Assembly: GCA_964543545.1 (NCBI GenBank)
Contig: CAZIYT010000010.1
Location: forward strand, 25,349-89,348
Direction: 5' to 3'
Length of the DNA: 64,000 bases
Source of the DNA: UBA4416 sp964543545
Lineage (GTDB): Bacteria > Bacteroidota > Bacteroidia > B-17B0 > Aurantibacillaceae
Below the pieces are notes generated by a model. The model was not told the origin of the DNA. It saw only the letters and a program-made list of their open reading frames with translations, and searched no databases. The position numbers and the translations under genes were made by a program. Below are positions 56,131 to 64,000 of the stretch, one piece after another (position 1 is the stretch's first letter; the number at the start of each line of letters is the position of its first letter).

Positions 56131-56180
56131 GAACGCTGATGGCCCAGATTATACACAAATAGGAACGCTGATGACGCAGC
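56131..56180. repeat. GGAACGC-GATGACGC repeat, two copies
   Basis: GAACGCTGATGGCCCAGATT and GGAACGCTGATGACGCAGC in tandem 30 bases apart, in the gap between purD and the paralogous pair. Same family as 5779-5846 and 22451-22471. Confidence 0.6.
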
Positions 56181-56278
56181 TGGTTATGATTTTGTGAGAT
56201 TTTAATGCAGTAAAGCCTGATTTATATTATTCTAAATCTGAGGAGTCTGCGGGCCATCACCCTTACCATGTTTTAATC

Positions 56279-57820
56279 CTAATTATTCTGCCTGCGGATT
56301 TTAATGGCTTCGGCGAAGCTGATGGAGTGGATCTTGGAGTCGAGCCAGGCGTAGAAGTTGAAAAACTCCAGGGCATTTTTTTCGTACTTGTCCTTAAACA
56401 CCTGCTGCAGCTCTTCCTTGAACTTCACATAAGTTTCCTTTTGCTTGCTGTCGCGTTTGGAGAGCGCAATCTTTTTAAAGTAGTCGAGGAACACCGATTC
56501 GAAGCGGTATTGTTTTTTCTGGTTATTGAAAAAGCGGACGCTTGATTTGTAGATATAGGCCAGCAGGTCATCGTTCCCCAGCTCGAAGTGTACAATAAGG
56601 TTGATGAGCTTGGCAATGCGGATGGTGTCCTGCCTCAGGTCATCGTAATTGGTATTGATGATCTTGTTGAGCCACACGAGCGCCTTGTTGTATTCGCCCA
56701 CGCCGAAGTAGATCATGCTGATGATGTGGTAGATTTTTACCAGCTCTTCATTGTTGATCTTGGTTTCGTATTTGTCGAGGCCCTTGATAATGTAAGGAAT
56801 AATGTTCTTGGCTTTATCATGCTGCCCGATGAAGGCATACAGCGTGATCTCGGCAATGTAGGACTGTATGAAAATAGCGATCTGCAGATCGATGGCATTG
56901 AAATACTTGTTCAGCGAAAGCGATTTGAGCTTGTCGATGAGCTTAAAGCCGTCATTGTATTGTTTCTTAATGGCAAAATGACGCACGAGAAACCCATGCG
57001 TCATGATGTAATAATCCGGCATCTCGGAAATAATTTCCGGGCGGTTTTCCATCAGGATGATCAGCTCCGTGAAAGCCTTGTACGCCTCGTCGGTTTCGGT
57101 GATGAGCCTGTTGCACAAGCCGATGATGTACAGGTAGATGATCCGGGACTTGTAGGTAAGCTGCCCGGTGGTAGCCGAGATCTGCTTGGTGGCCTTGATC
57201 ACTTCGCTGATCTCTTTCACATCTTCCTTGCTCCTGGCAATCATCATACGCGATGATACATTGTTGAGCTTGGCGAGCTGCACCTCGTAAGCCGAAAAAT
57301 TCTCGATCTTGTTGAAGACATCGTTCTCTTCCTCGATCAGCTCTTTCAGTGTGCGGTAGTTGATGTCGCCGAAATGCGCTTCCATATCAATGAGCACTTT
57401 TTCCAGCTCAATAATTTCGAGCAGGCTGTAAAAGAGCTCAAAATCATGCGCCTTTTTTTTGATAATGCTTAGCTGTTTGCGCGATTGCTTGTAGAGCGAT
57501 TTGTTGAAGAGGAGCTGGATATTCTTAATGTCCTCATCGATCTTGGCGCTGGTTACGGTTTCGTAGCGGTGAAAGCGAAGGCTTTTAAGAATGTGGTGAA
57601 GAAGCTGGTTTTTTTCGGAGGCAAAGTGCTGAACGAAAATCTCTTTTTTGAAATGGTCTTTTACTTCTTCTTCGTCATAGGCCTCCTGGTTCTGGATATA
57701 GTTGAAAAGCTTAATATAGTTCTTGTCGCCCGCCTGCAGGGAGGAGAGCAGCGTGAACTTTTTTTCCTCTTCCGGCGATAAGGATTTGATCAGGTCGAAT
57801 AATTGATTGGTTGGTTTCAT
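56279..57820 (-). CDS. Helical repeat protein, paralogue 1
   Basis: 513 residues, no signal peptide or membrane span, almost wholly helical. N-terminus MKPTNQLFDLIKSLSPEEEK followed by KFTLLSSLQAGDKNYIKLFN; a long helical body with TPR-like spacing (YKAFTELIILMENRPEIISE, YHIISMIYFGVGEYNKALVW); C-terminus with FFNFYAWLDSKIHSISFAEA. Paralogue of the next gene, 11 bases upstream in the same operon: both begin (D/Q)LFDLVKSLS-type, share HILKSLRFH/FILQCLRSFH and end with a YLDSKI/YLESKI motif. No known domain is recognised; probably a cytoplasmic scaffold. Confidence 0.75.
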   Translation of the reverse strand: MKPTNQLFDLIKSLSPEEEKKFTLLSSLQAGDKNYIKLFNYIQNQEAYDEEEVKDHFKKEIFVQHFASEKNQLLHHILKSLRFHRYETVTSAKIDEDIKNIQLLFNKSLYKQSRKQLSIIKKKAHDFELFYSLLEIIELEKVLIDMEAHFGDINYRTLKELIEEENDVFNKIENFSAYEVQLAKLNNVSSRMMIARSKEDVKEISEVIKATKQISATTGQLTYKSRIIYLYIIGLCNRLITETDEAYKAFTELIILMENRPEIISEMPDYYIMTHGFLVRHFAIKKQYNDGFKLIDKLKSLSLNKYFNAIDLQIAIFIQSYIAEITLYAFIGQHDKAKNIIPYIIKGLDKYETKINNEELVKIYHIISMIYFGVGEYNKALVWLNKIINTNYDDLRQDTIRIAKLINLIVHFELGNDDLLAYIYKSSVRFFNNQKKQYRFESVFLDYFKKIALSKRDSKQKETYVKFKEELQQVFKDKYEKNALEFFNFYAWLDSKIHSISFAEAIKIRRQNN

Positions 57821-57831
57821 ACGGGATGTCC

Positions 57832-59391
57832 TTAATTTTTCCAGGCTTCTAAAAATTTGCCCTGCATGATTACATTCATCGGTACTCCTTTGATCTTGGA
57901 TTCCAGGTAGCTTTCAATGTCAAAATAGAAGCTCACGTTTTTCTCATGCGGATCCTTCATGAGCTCATCCACCTCTTTTTTGAAGTTCAGGAACACCTCT
58001 TTTTCATTGCCTTTTCCACTCAGTTTCAGCTCCGATAGTTTCTCGATATAGGTCAGGATCAGTTTTTCTGTTTTGAACAGCGAGGTCTGTGTTTTGTAGT
58101 ATTCTTTCAGGGAGGCGATGATATAGGTAAGCTGCCTGAAATTATTGAGCTCGTAGTTGAGGCCGATGTTGATGATTCTTGCAAAGGACTGCAAATCCTG
58201 GCGCAGGAGCTTATCGCCTTCCGACAGCACGCGCGTGATGTATTTGAAGCCCGTTTCAAAATCCCCGGCATAGGTGTACATGATCGCAATGTTGTAATAG
58301 AAAATCAGTACTTCCTCCTTATTGATCTTGCCACGGAAATCCTGCAGGCCTTTTTCGATGGCCGATACAATTTTTCTTGCCTCGTCGAACCTTCCGCTGT
58401 CGGTATAGGTAATGAGCTCGGCATTATAGGTAGAGGTAAAGATCTTGAGTTGCAGATCAGTGGTATTAAAGGCCTTCAGGTTCATCTTGCTGCGCAGCTG
58501 CGCAATGTATTCGTGGCAGGATTTGAATTTCTTGTCTTCGTAGGCAATGCTGATGAGGTTGTTGATGGCGGTGAGGTAGCGTTTCGGCATCTCCTCGATC
58601 ATTTCGGGATGCTTGTTCATCAGGTCGAGGATGAGGTGGCACTCCTTATTACGGTTGCTATTGTCCTGTTTTTTTGCGAAGAGCAGCAGGCGGCAATTGT
58701 GGTAAATGATGAGCGCCTTTGTGCATTTGATCTCGTTCGTGTTTTTCAGAAGAGGGGACGTCAGGTATTCCTCCACCTTTTGCAGGTCCTTATTGGTCTT
58801 GGCTTTGGTGCTTTCCCGGGCCATGAGGTTCACCGTGGAAAATAAGATGGAATACTCGCCCAGGTTCCTGGCTTTTTCAATCACATCACGGCTTTCTTTC
58901 ACCAGGTTTTCGATGGTGTTGTTCTTGATGTTGAATTGCGTTTCAATGGTGATCAGCAGTTTCTCGAGGCTGATGAGCTCCAGGATAAAATGGAAGCGTT
59001 CGAAGCGGTATGCTTCCTGCTTTTGCTTGTTGAGGATCTTGCGGCATTGCTTGTACTGCGCCTTGTCAAACAAATTCAGGATGTTGGTGATCTCATCCTT
59101 GATAACAAAGGAGGCATTATTTTCCGCATGAAAAGAACGGAGGCATTGAAGAATGAAATTGTAAAGCGTTTCCGACGATTGTACGGTAATGTCTTCCGTA
59201 TAGCTTTTGGCCTTTTTGATTTTTGTGAAGACATCCTCCGTAAACTCTTCCTCCTTTTCAATGTCGTTGAACAATGTGACAAGGTTGTTCGGCAGATCGG
59301 TCGCTGCCGCATTGAGCTTTAAAAACCGCTTTTCGGATTTGGAAAGGGATTTAACCAGATCGAACAGATCGTTTTTTGAAATTAGATTCAT
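57832..59391 (-). CDS. Helical repeat protein, paralogue 2
   Basis: 519 residues, cytoplasmic, helical. N-terminus MNLISKNDLFDLVKSLSKSE then KRFLKLNAAATDLPNNLVTL; middle with AIMYTYAGDFETGFKYITRV (TPR-like); C-terminus YFDIESYLESKIKGVPMNVI. Same length and plan as paralogue 1, with moderate sequence similarity, so an old tandem duplication. First gene of the pair. Function unknown. Confidence 0.75.
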   Translation of the reverse strand: MNLISKNDLFDLVKSLSKSEKRFLKLNAAATDLPNNLVTLFNDIEKEEEFTEDVFTKIKKAKSYTEDITVQSSETLYNFILQCLRSFHAENNASFVIKDEITNILNLFDKAQYKQCRKILNKQKQEAYRFERFHFILELISLEKLLITIETQFNIKNNTIENLVKESRDVIEKARNLGEYSILFSTVNLMARESTKAKTNKDLQKVEEYLTSPLLKNTNEIKCTKALIIYHNCRLLLFAKKQDNSNRNKECHLILDLMNKHPEMIEEMPKRYLTAINNLISIAYEDKKFKSCHEYIAQLRSKMNLKAFNTTDLQLKIFTSTYNAELITYTDSGRFDEARKIVSAIEKGLQDFRGKINKEEVLIFYYNIAIMYTYAGDFETGFKYITRVLSEGDKLLRQDLQSFARIINIGLNYELNNFRQLTYIIASLKEYYKTQTSLFKTEKLILTYIEKLSELKLSGKGNEKEVFLNFKKEVDELMKDPHEKNVSFYFDIESYLESKIKGVPMNVIMQGKFLEAWKN

Positions 59392-59490
59392 GTTTTTGGA
59401 AAACAGTTGTGTGTCATATATTATTGAATTCCTATCTGGTCATTCTTAAAATGTAAGTAAATTTAAGTAAATTAGTTCAAAATTTATGGA

Positions 59491-61914
59491 ATGAAATCTA
59501 TTTACTCCCTCTTTTTTATTTTTTTGGGTTTAAACATCAGCTGCCTGCAGGCCCAGGTTGCCAACTGCCAGTCTCAGCGCCAGTCTGCCGCCGCCGCTAT
59601 TTATTATTCTGCCGAAAACCTGAGAAGCGATACGATGGATGTGATTAAATACACGATCAACCTCGATATGACGGATTATGCCGGGCAAAAGATCAGCGGG
59701 AATACGATCGTCCGTTTTGCCCCAAAGCTCAACGCCCAGAACAAAATCCGCCTCGACCTGCTGAAAATGACCATCGACAGCGTGAAGCAAAATACCACCT
59801 TGTTAACTTACACGTATAACGATACCGTGCTCAAAGCCAATTTGCCGGTAGCGCTCAATACCACCGATACCAGCGAGCTAACCGTGTTTTACCATGGCCA
59901 TCCGCAGGGCGATCCTGCCGGCTGGGGCGGCTTTTCCTTCAGCGGAACCTATGCCTATAACCTTGGTGTGGGCTTCGGTGCCAAGCCTCATAACTATGGG
60001 CGTGTGTGGTTTCCCTGCTTCGATAATTTTGTAGAGAAATCCCTGTATGAGTTCAATATCATCACTGATCCCGCCAAAGCTGCTTATTGCAATGGCGTGC
60101 TCATTTCTGATATCACGCTGGCGGGCAAGCGAACCCGGAAATGGGTGCTCGACAAAGCCATTCCTTCTTACCTGGCTTCGGTAGCAGTGGCCGATTATAC
60201 GCAGGTGAACTGGAACATTGCCGGCGCGCTAGGTAACATTCCGGTGATACTGGCAGCCCGGGCTGCCGATACCACCGCACTCAAAAACGGCTTTGTGCAT
60301 TTGCCCAATGCGGTACAGGGCTTCGAATCTTATTACGGGCCTTATGTCTGGAACAGGGTGGGCTATTGCCTGGTGCCTTTCAGCAGCGGCGCCATGGAGC
60401 ATGCCACCAATATTGCGTATCCGCAGGCTGCTATCGGGAGCCTCACCTACGAATCGGAGCTGATGGCGCATGAGCTGTCGCATCACTGGTGGGGCGATCT
60501 GATGACCTGCGAAACACAGGAAGACATGTGGCTCAACGAGGGCATGGCCAGCTACAGCGAACGCCTTTTCCTGGAGTATACATACAACTACGCGCGTTAC
60601 CTCGACGAGGTGAAATCGGTGCATGACGACATGGTTAAATTTGCGCACCTGAGGGAAAAAGGCTTCAGGGCAGTGTCAGGAGTTCCGCATCAGTACACCT
60701 ACGGAGACCACGTGTACCGCAAAGGAGCCGATGTGGCGCATACGCTGCGGAGCTACATGGGCGATGCCGCTTTTTTTGCCGGGCTGAAATATGTGATGCA
60801 GCAAAAGGCTTACAAAAATATGAACAGCATTGAGTTCCGCGACCTGCTCCAGGCTTCGTCGGGGCAGAGCCTGACCGATTTTTTCAGCAACTGGGTCATG
60901 GCGGGCGGCTGGCCGCATTTCTCTATTGATTCAGTAAAAACGACGGGGACCACAGCGCCTTATATCTCGGTGGTGTATGTGAAACAAAAATTATTCGGGG
61001 CGCCTTCCTTATATACGAATGTCCCTTTGGAGCTTACCTTTATGAATGCTGCCTGGAACAAGGAAGTGAAAACCATCAGCATGAGCGGCGCTACTAAATC
61101 CTTTACGCTGCAAACGAATCTAAAGCCCGTATACACAGGCATCAACGTAGAGTCGAAGATCAGCGATGCCATCTCTTCCGAATACAAAACCCTGAAAACC
61201 GCCAATACAACGACTTACGGACTGGGAAGGGCGACCTTGCTGATCTCGGATAAAGGCCAGGATTCCACCTTTTTGAGGATAGAGCATAACTTTGCAAGCC
61301 CCGATCCGGTTAAGAATAATATCAACCATTTCCGCCTGAATACGCAGCATTACTGGAAAGTGGATGGCATCATCACCAGCGGTTTTGTGAGCAAGTTGCG
61401 CCTCAATTACGATGGAAATAAAACCACGTCGGGCAACAGCTACCTCGATACCTGCCTCACAAAGATTAACGGCGACAGCATCATTGTGCTTTACCGGAAA
61501 AATGCCGCCGATGACTGGCGGGAAGTAAGCCACTACAGCAAGCTCAAGATCTCTGCGAAGACAGGCTTTGTAACCATCGATACCCTGAAAAAAGGAGAGT
61601 ATGTGTTTGCAAACGGGAAGAGCAGCGTGATCATTGGCATGGACGAAAAAATCCAACAGCCGGCTAAAGTTGCCTTGCAGGTCTTTCCTAATCCCAGCGC
61701 TTCCGTTCTCACGATCCGGCTCGAAGGAAGCGATGTGCCGAAATCCGCCATCCTCGCTATTTTTGATCAGGCCGGGAGGCTGGTGATGAGCCAGGAGAAA
61801 GCCGGCTTATTGAACCAGGTTTCGGTGTCAGAGCTGCCCTCCGGAATGTACCAGGTATGCCTGAGCAGCTCAGGGCAGGTAATCGGTACGGCTTCTTTTG
61901 TGGTGGAACGTTAA
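59491..61914 (+). CDS. M1 family metallopeptidase, T9SS cargo
   Basis: 807 residues. Signal peptide MKSIYSLFFIFLGLNISCLQ. N-terminal beta domain of M1 aminopeptidases (about 45-210), substrate loop SSGAMEHATNIAYP (His in place of Asn of the usual GAMEN), zinc site HELSHHWWGD with His327, Glu328, His331 and third ligand in LNEGMAS (Glu350), i.e. HExxH-x18-E. From about 730 a type A sorting domain (LQVFPNPSASVLTIRLEGSD, ELPSGMYQVCL) for T9SS export. It should cut peptides from their N-terminus at the cell surface or outside. A TAAATTTA box lies 25 bases upstream. Confidence 0.93.
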   Translation: MKSIYSLFFIFLGLNISCLQAQVANCQSQRQSAAAAIYYSAENLRSDTMDVIKYTINLDMTDYAGQKISGNTIVRFAPKLNAQNKIRLDLLKMTIDSVKQNTTLLTYTYNDTVLKANLPVALNTTDTSELTVFYHGHPQGDPAGWGGFSFSGTYAYNLGVGFGAKPHNYGRVWFPCFDNFVEKSLYEFNIITDPAKAAYCNGVLISDITLAGKRTRKWVLDKAIPSYLASVAVADYTQVNWNIAGALGNIPVILAARAADTTALKNGFVHLPNAVQGFESYYGPYVWNRVGYCLVPFSSGAMEHATNIAYPQAAIGSLTYESELMAHELSHHWWGDLMTCETQEDMWLNEGMASYSERLFLEYTYNYARYLDEVKSVHDDMVKFAHLREKGFRAVSGVPHQYTYGDHVYRKGADVAHTLRSYMGDAAFFAGLKYVMQQKAYKNMNSIEFRDLLQASSGQSLTDFFSNWVMAGGWPHFSIDSVKTTGTTAPYISVVYVKQKLFGAPSLYTNVPLELTFMNAAWNKEVKTISMSGATKSFTLQTNLKPVYTGINVESKISDAISSEYKTLKTANTTTYGLGRATLLISDKGQDSTFLRIEHNFASPDPVKNNINHFRLNTQHYWKVDGIITSGFVSKLRLNYDGNKTTSGNSYLDTCLTKINGDSIIVLYRKNAADDWREVSHYSKLKISAKTGFVTIDTLKKGEYVFANGKSSVIIGMDEKIQQPAKVALQVFPNPSASVLTIRLEGSDVPKSAILAIFDQAGRLVMSQEKAGLLNQVSVSELPSGMYQVCLSSSGQVIGTASFVVER

Positions 61915-61920
61915 TTGGTT

Positions 61921-62961
61921 CTAAGCGCCAAGCGCCTGCATCATGGCTTTGGCTTTCAGCAGGCATTCCTCGTATTCATCTTCCGGCTTGCAGAGGTCTG
62001 TAATAGCGCTGCCTACCGTAAAGCTCAGGTAGCCTGTGGCGGCATCGTAAAAAACGCTGCGGATCAGCACATTCAGATCGAAATCGCCATTGGCTTTGAT
62101 GTAACCCAATGAACCGGAATAAGGACCGCGGTTGTAGGCTTCGTACTGGTCGATGAGCTGCATGGCCCTGTATTTGGGAGCGCCTGTCATGCTGGCCATC
62201 GGGAAAGTGGCGGCGATGATGTCATCAAAAGAGGTGTTTGGTTTCAGGGAGCAGCTGACGGTACTCACCATCTGGTGCACCTGTTGGTAGGATTCAATGT
62301 CAAATAATTTGTCCACGTTTACAGAGCCTCTTGTGGCCAGGCGCGACAAGTCGTTGCGTGATACATCCACGATCATCACATTTTCGTTGCGCTCTTTAAG
62401 GTTGTGATAGAGCTCCTCTTTGATCTGCTGGTCTTCGCTGTCCGTTGCGCCCCTGCGGGCAGTTCCTTTAATGGGCTTGGTGAGCAGGCGATCGCCCCGC
62501 TTCGAGAGGAATAGCTCAGGGCTGGAAGAAATGATGTATTGATCGCCCAGTTTCAGCAGGGCAGAGTAGGAGGCATTGCTGATGCCGTTCAGCGTTTGAT
62601 AGAGTTGTACAGGATCTATTTCCACATCAGAAGCTTCAAAGGTCATGCAGTAGTTGATCTCGTAAATATCGCCCAGCTGAATGTGTTTTTTTAAGGCATT
62701 GACATGGGTGATGTATTGCTCTTTGCTGACTACCTGATTCAGGAGAATTTTTTTTCCGGACCTTTGTCCCGCCCCAATATCCGCGGGATTCAGGGCGATC
62801 ACCTTTTCCGCTTCGATTAAGAGCCGTTTTGGAAAACGTAAAGGATTCAGCTCTTTTTCCGGGAATTTTTCCAGCGTGTTTTTGTAATCGTAGTTGATAA
62901 AGGCGATGTAATTTTTGCCGGCTTCCGGCGTCTCCACAGGATCTTTTCCGGATACGAACAA
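61921..62961 (-). CDS. pabB: Aminodeoxychorismate synthase component I (PabB-type)
   Basis: Chorismate-binding enzyme; at least 346 residues from TTG 62961. Conserved blocks: YEINYCMTFEASDVEIDPVQ, SSSPELFLSKRGDRLLTKPI, KGTARRG, DVSRNDLSR, SLKPNTSFDDIIAATFPMAS followed by MTGAPKYRAMQLID, and GSLGYIKANGDFDLNVLIRS. The KPIKGTARRG form and overall length fit PabB better than TrpE. Coding-like sequence continues upstream in frame (STYFQQYPVAALYNSNGLEG) to a stop at 63049-63051, but without ATG, GTG or TTG; the true start may be an ATT at 63045, or the N-terminus is lost. The partner amidotransferase PabA is not in the window. Confidence 0.88.
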   Translation of the reverse strand: MFVSGKDPVETPEAGKNYIAFINYDYKNTLEKFPEKELNPLRFPKRLLIEAEKVIALNPADIGAGQRSGKKILLNQVVSKEQYITHVNALKKHIQLGDIYEINYCMTFEASDVEIDPVQLYQTLNGISNASYSALLKLGDQYIISSSPELFLSKRGDRLLTKPIKGTARRGATDSEDQQIKEELYHNLKERNENVMIVDVSRNDLSRLATRGSVNVDKLFDIESYQQVHQMVSTVSCSLKPNTSFDDIIAATFPMASMTGAPKYRAMQLIDQYEAYNRGPYSGSLGYIKANGDFDLNVLIRSVFYDAATGYLSFTVGSAITDLCKPEDEYEECLLKAKAMMQALGA

Positions 62962-63430
62962 GAGCTGTTCAAAGCCCTCGAGGCCATTGGAATTGTAGAG
63001 TGCCGCTACCGGGTACTGTTGGAAATATGTTGAAAGGCCTTTAATAGATCAGAGAGTAAATGCGTTGAATGCCGATAAATTTACAGAATCTAAGCCGACA
63101 AAAAATGAAAAACCTCTTTTCCGACTTTTCTGTTTGTATGTGGGAAATACTTGAAATGGCCATGAACAGTGAGACTGTGGACTTTTATCTACAGGTAATT
63201 TTACCCTAAGTATAGATGAATTTATAGTAGAAATACGGATGATTTTGCGTAAAAACACCTAGGGGTAATGTGTTGTGGTTTTATGCAACTTAAATGTAAC
63301 TTTTACTTGTCTAATAATTAACATTTGGGTGAAAGTATTTTTTAAATGAGTGAGTAATGTGTTCTTGTTAGTCAGCTCGGGAATCAGGATTGCTATTTTC
63401 CATTAATTTTAGTATAATAAATTTTTGGTT
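62962..63430. other. Intergenic region without recognised gene
   Basis: Between pabB and the last gene. The first about 85 bases are the in-frame extension of pabB. The rest is AT-rich and shows no convincing coding frame, hairpin of note or repeat; TAAATTTA about 20-30 bases before the extended pabB frame could be its promoter. Confidence 0.4.
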
Positions 63431-64000
63431 ATGAAAAAAGTGATCCCCTTTATAGTGACAGCCCTGTTTTGCATTCAAGGGCTTAAAGCCCAGAATGTAG
63501 GTGTTAACAGCACCGGAGCTGCTCCTGATGCCAGTGCGATGATGGATGTGGCTTCCGCTAATTCGGGTATGCTCATCCCACGTGTAGCACTTACGGCGAT
63601 TAATGCCGCAGGTCCTGTCGCTGCTCCTGCAAATTCGTTACTGGTGTATAATACCGCTACAGCAGGTACTTTTCCAAACAATGTGATCCCGGGTTATTAT
63701 TACTGGGAATCGGCCAGCAGCAAATGGCAGCGTTTGGTGTCCGGTTCCTACCTCAATAGCGCTTCTATTTCGGCAATCGGTAAATTTTATTCTACCCTCT
63801 CCTGGACGGGTACCTGGTCCAATAACACCTATATCACGTTTGTGATCACCGATGCCAATATGGTGTGTAATGCCTCCAATGCTTCTGTGGCCTTTGTGTC
63901 TTTTGATTGTACCAATACAAATGCCCTGATGGGTGGCTTTACCATACGAAGTGTAAAATGTAATGCCGGCAATATTGCCATTACAGTTGTCAACAACACC
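63431..64000 (+). CDS. Secreted surface protein, 3' end beyond window
   Basis: Open frame of 190 codons that continues past the window edge. Signal peptide MKKVIPFIVTALFCIQGLKAQ, then NVGVNSTGAAPDASAMMDVA, SANSGMLIPRVALTAINAAG and PGYYYWESASSKWQRL, the N-terminal pattern of many Bacteroidota cell-surface and tail-fibre-like proteins. The following beta-rich part (AIGKFYSTLSWTGTWSNNTY) is unassigned. It may end in a T9SS sorting domain, which cannot be seen here. Confidence 0.8.
   Translation, partial: MKKVIPFIVTALFCIQGLKAQNVGVNSTGAAPDASAMMDVASANSGMLIPRVALTAINAAGPVAAPANSLLVYNTATAGTFPNNVIPGYYYWESASSKWQRLVSGSYLNSASISAIGKFYSTLSWTGTWSNNTYITFVITDANMVCNASNASVAFVSFDCTNTNALMGGFTIRSVKCNAGNIAITVVNNT

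Noticed and set aside
42690..63200. GGTAATTTTAC present before both large surface proteins (about 42698 and 63192) as a shared operator
   Set aside because: Only 11 AT-rich bases, at different distances from the starts (about 30 and 230 bases); chance is likely.
63049..63258. 69-codon minus-strand frame upstream of pabB
   Set aside because: No signal peptide, family likeness or conserved spacing; lies in AT-rich intergenic DNA where such frames arise by chance.

Overview
The window is chromosomal DNA of a member of the Bacteroidota. Three things show this: type IX secretion (T9SS) sorting domains on three large secreted proteins, promoters of the Bacteroidota form TAnnTTTG (sometimes with an upstream TTG) in place of sigma70 boxes, and many Bacteroidota-typical families (DUF4175, WG-repeat, TPR-SpoIIE phosphatases, RsuA-type pseudouridine synthase, GT2-DUF2062). 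Base composition is moderate in most genes. One stretch (about 2.0-5.5 kb) is clearly AT-rich. I cannot place the organism below phylum; Chitinophagales/Flavobacteriales-like is a guess.

Layout. 0-2 kb: a lipoprotein and a patatin-like phospholipase. 2-5.5 kb: an AT-rich, all-minus accessory block (DUF4238 protein, Cys4/HNH-type protein, PD-(D/E)XK-like nuclease), with a covarying palindrome just downstream of two of its genes and a truncated nucleotidyltransferase remnant beside it. 5.9-11.7 kb: radA, then two tandem TPR/SpoIIE phosphatases whose catalytic halves are almost identical. 11.8-18.7 kb: CYTH phosphatase, a GT-C/TPR membrane protein with an EF-hand insertion, and a 1243-residue sensor histidine kinase. 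19-30 kb: WG-repeat protein, envelope proteins, GT2-DUF2062, a pseudouridine synthase, an RDD/PH-like/ComB operon, gcvT and a GT4 glycosyltransferase. 30-42 kb: secreted GH18 chitinase, rpmH, an ABC exporter, and an operon of DUF4175, an RsbW-like kinase, a lipoprotein and ybeY. 42-54 kb: a 1267-residue cell-surface repeat protein, dxs, a Gcr-type membrane protein and the selenium pair selD-mnmH. 54-64 kb: purD, two tandem paralogous helical proteins, an M1 aminopeptidase, pabB and the start of another surface protein that runs off the window.

Connections. Two SpoIIE phosphatases and an RsbW-like kinase lie on the same segment, so a partner-switching circuit is plausible, although no STAS antagonist is present. 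selD and mnmH together make tRNA 2-selenouridine. The chitinase, aminopeptidase and large repeat protein are all T9SS cargo.

The intergenic space is unusually rich in repeat families. The most striking is a structured element found twice (about 23.7 kb and 53.8 kb), with conserved sequence blocks and a long hairpin whose sequence differs completely while its pairing is kept. Other families are a GGACT-ATA-AGTCC palindrome, a cluster of GCTCC/GGAGC mini-hairpins, GGAACGC-GATGACGC repeats, CACATAG repeats and two large inverted repeats. I found no tRNA, rRNA, CRISPR array, transposase or prophage.
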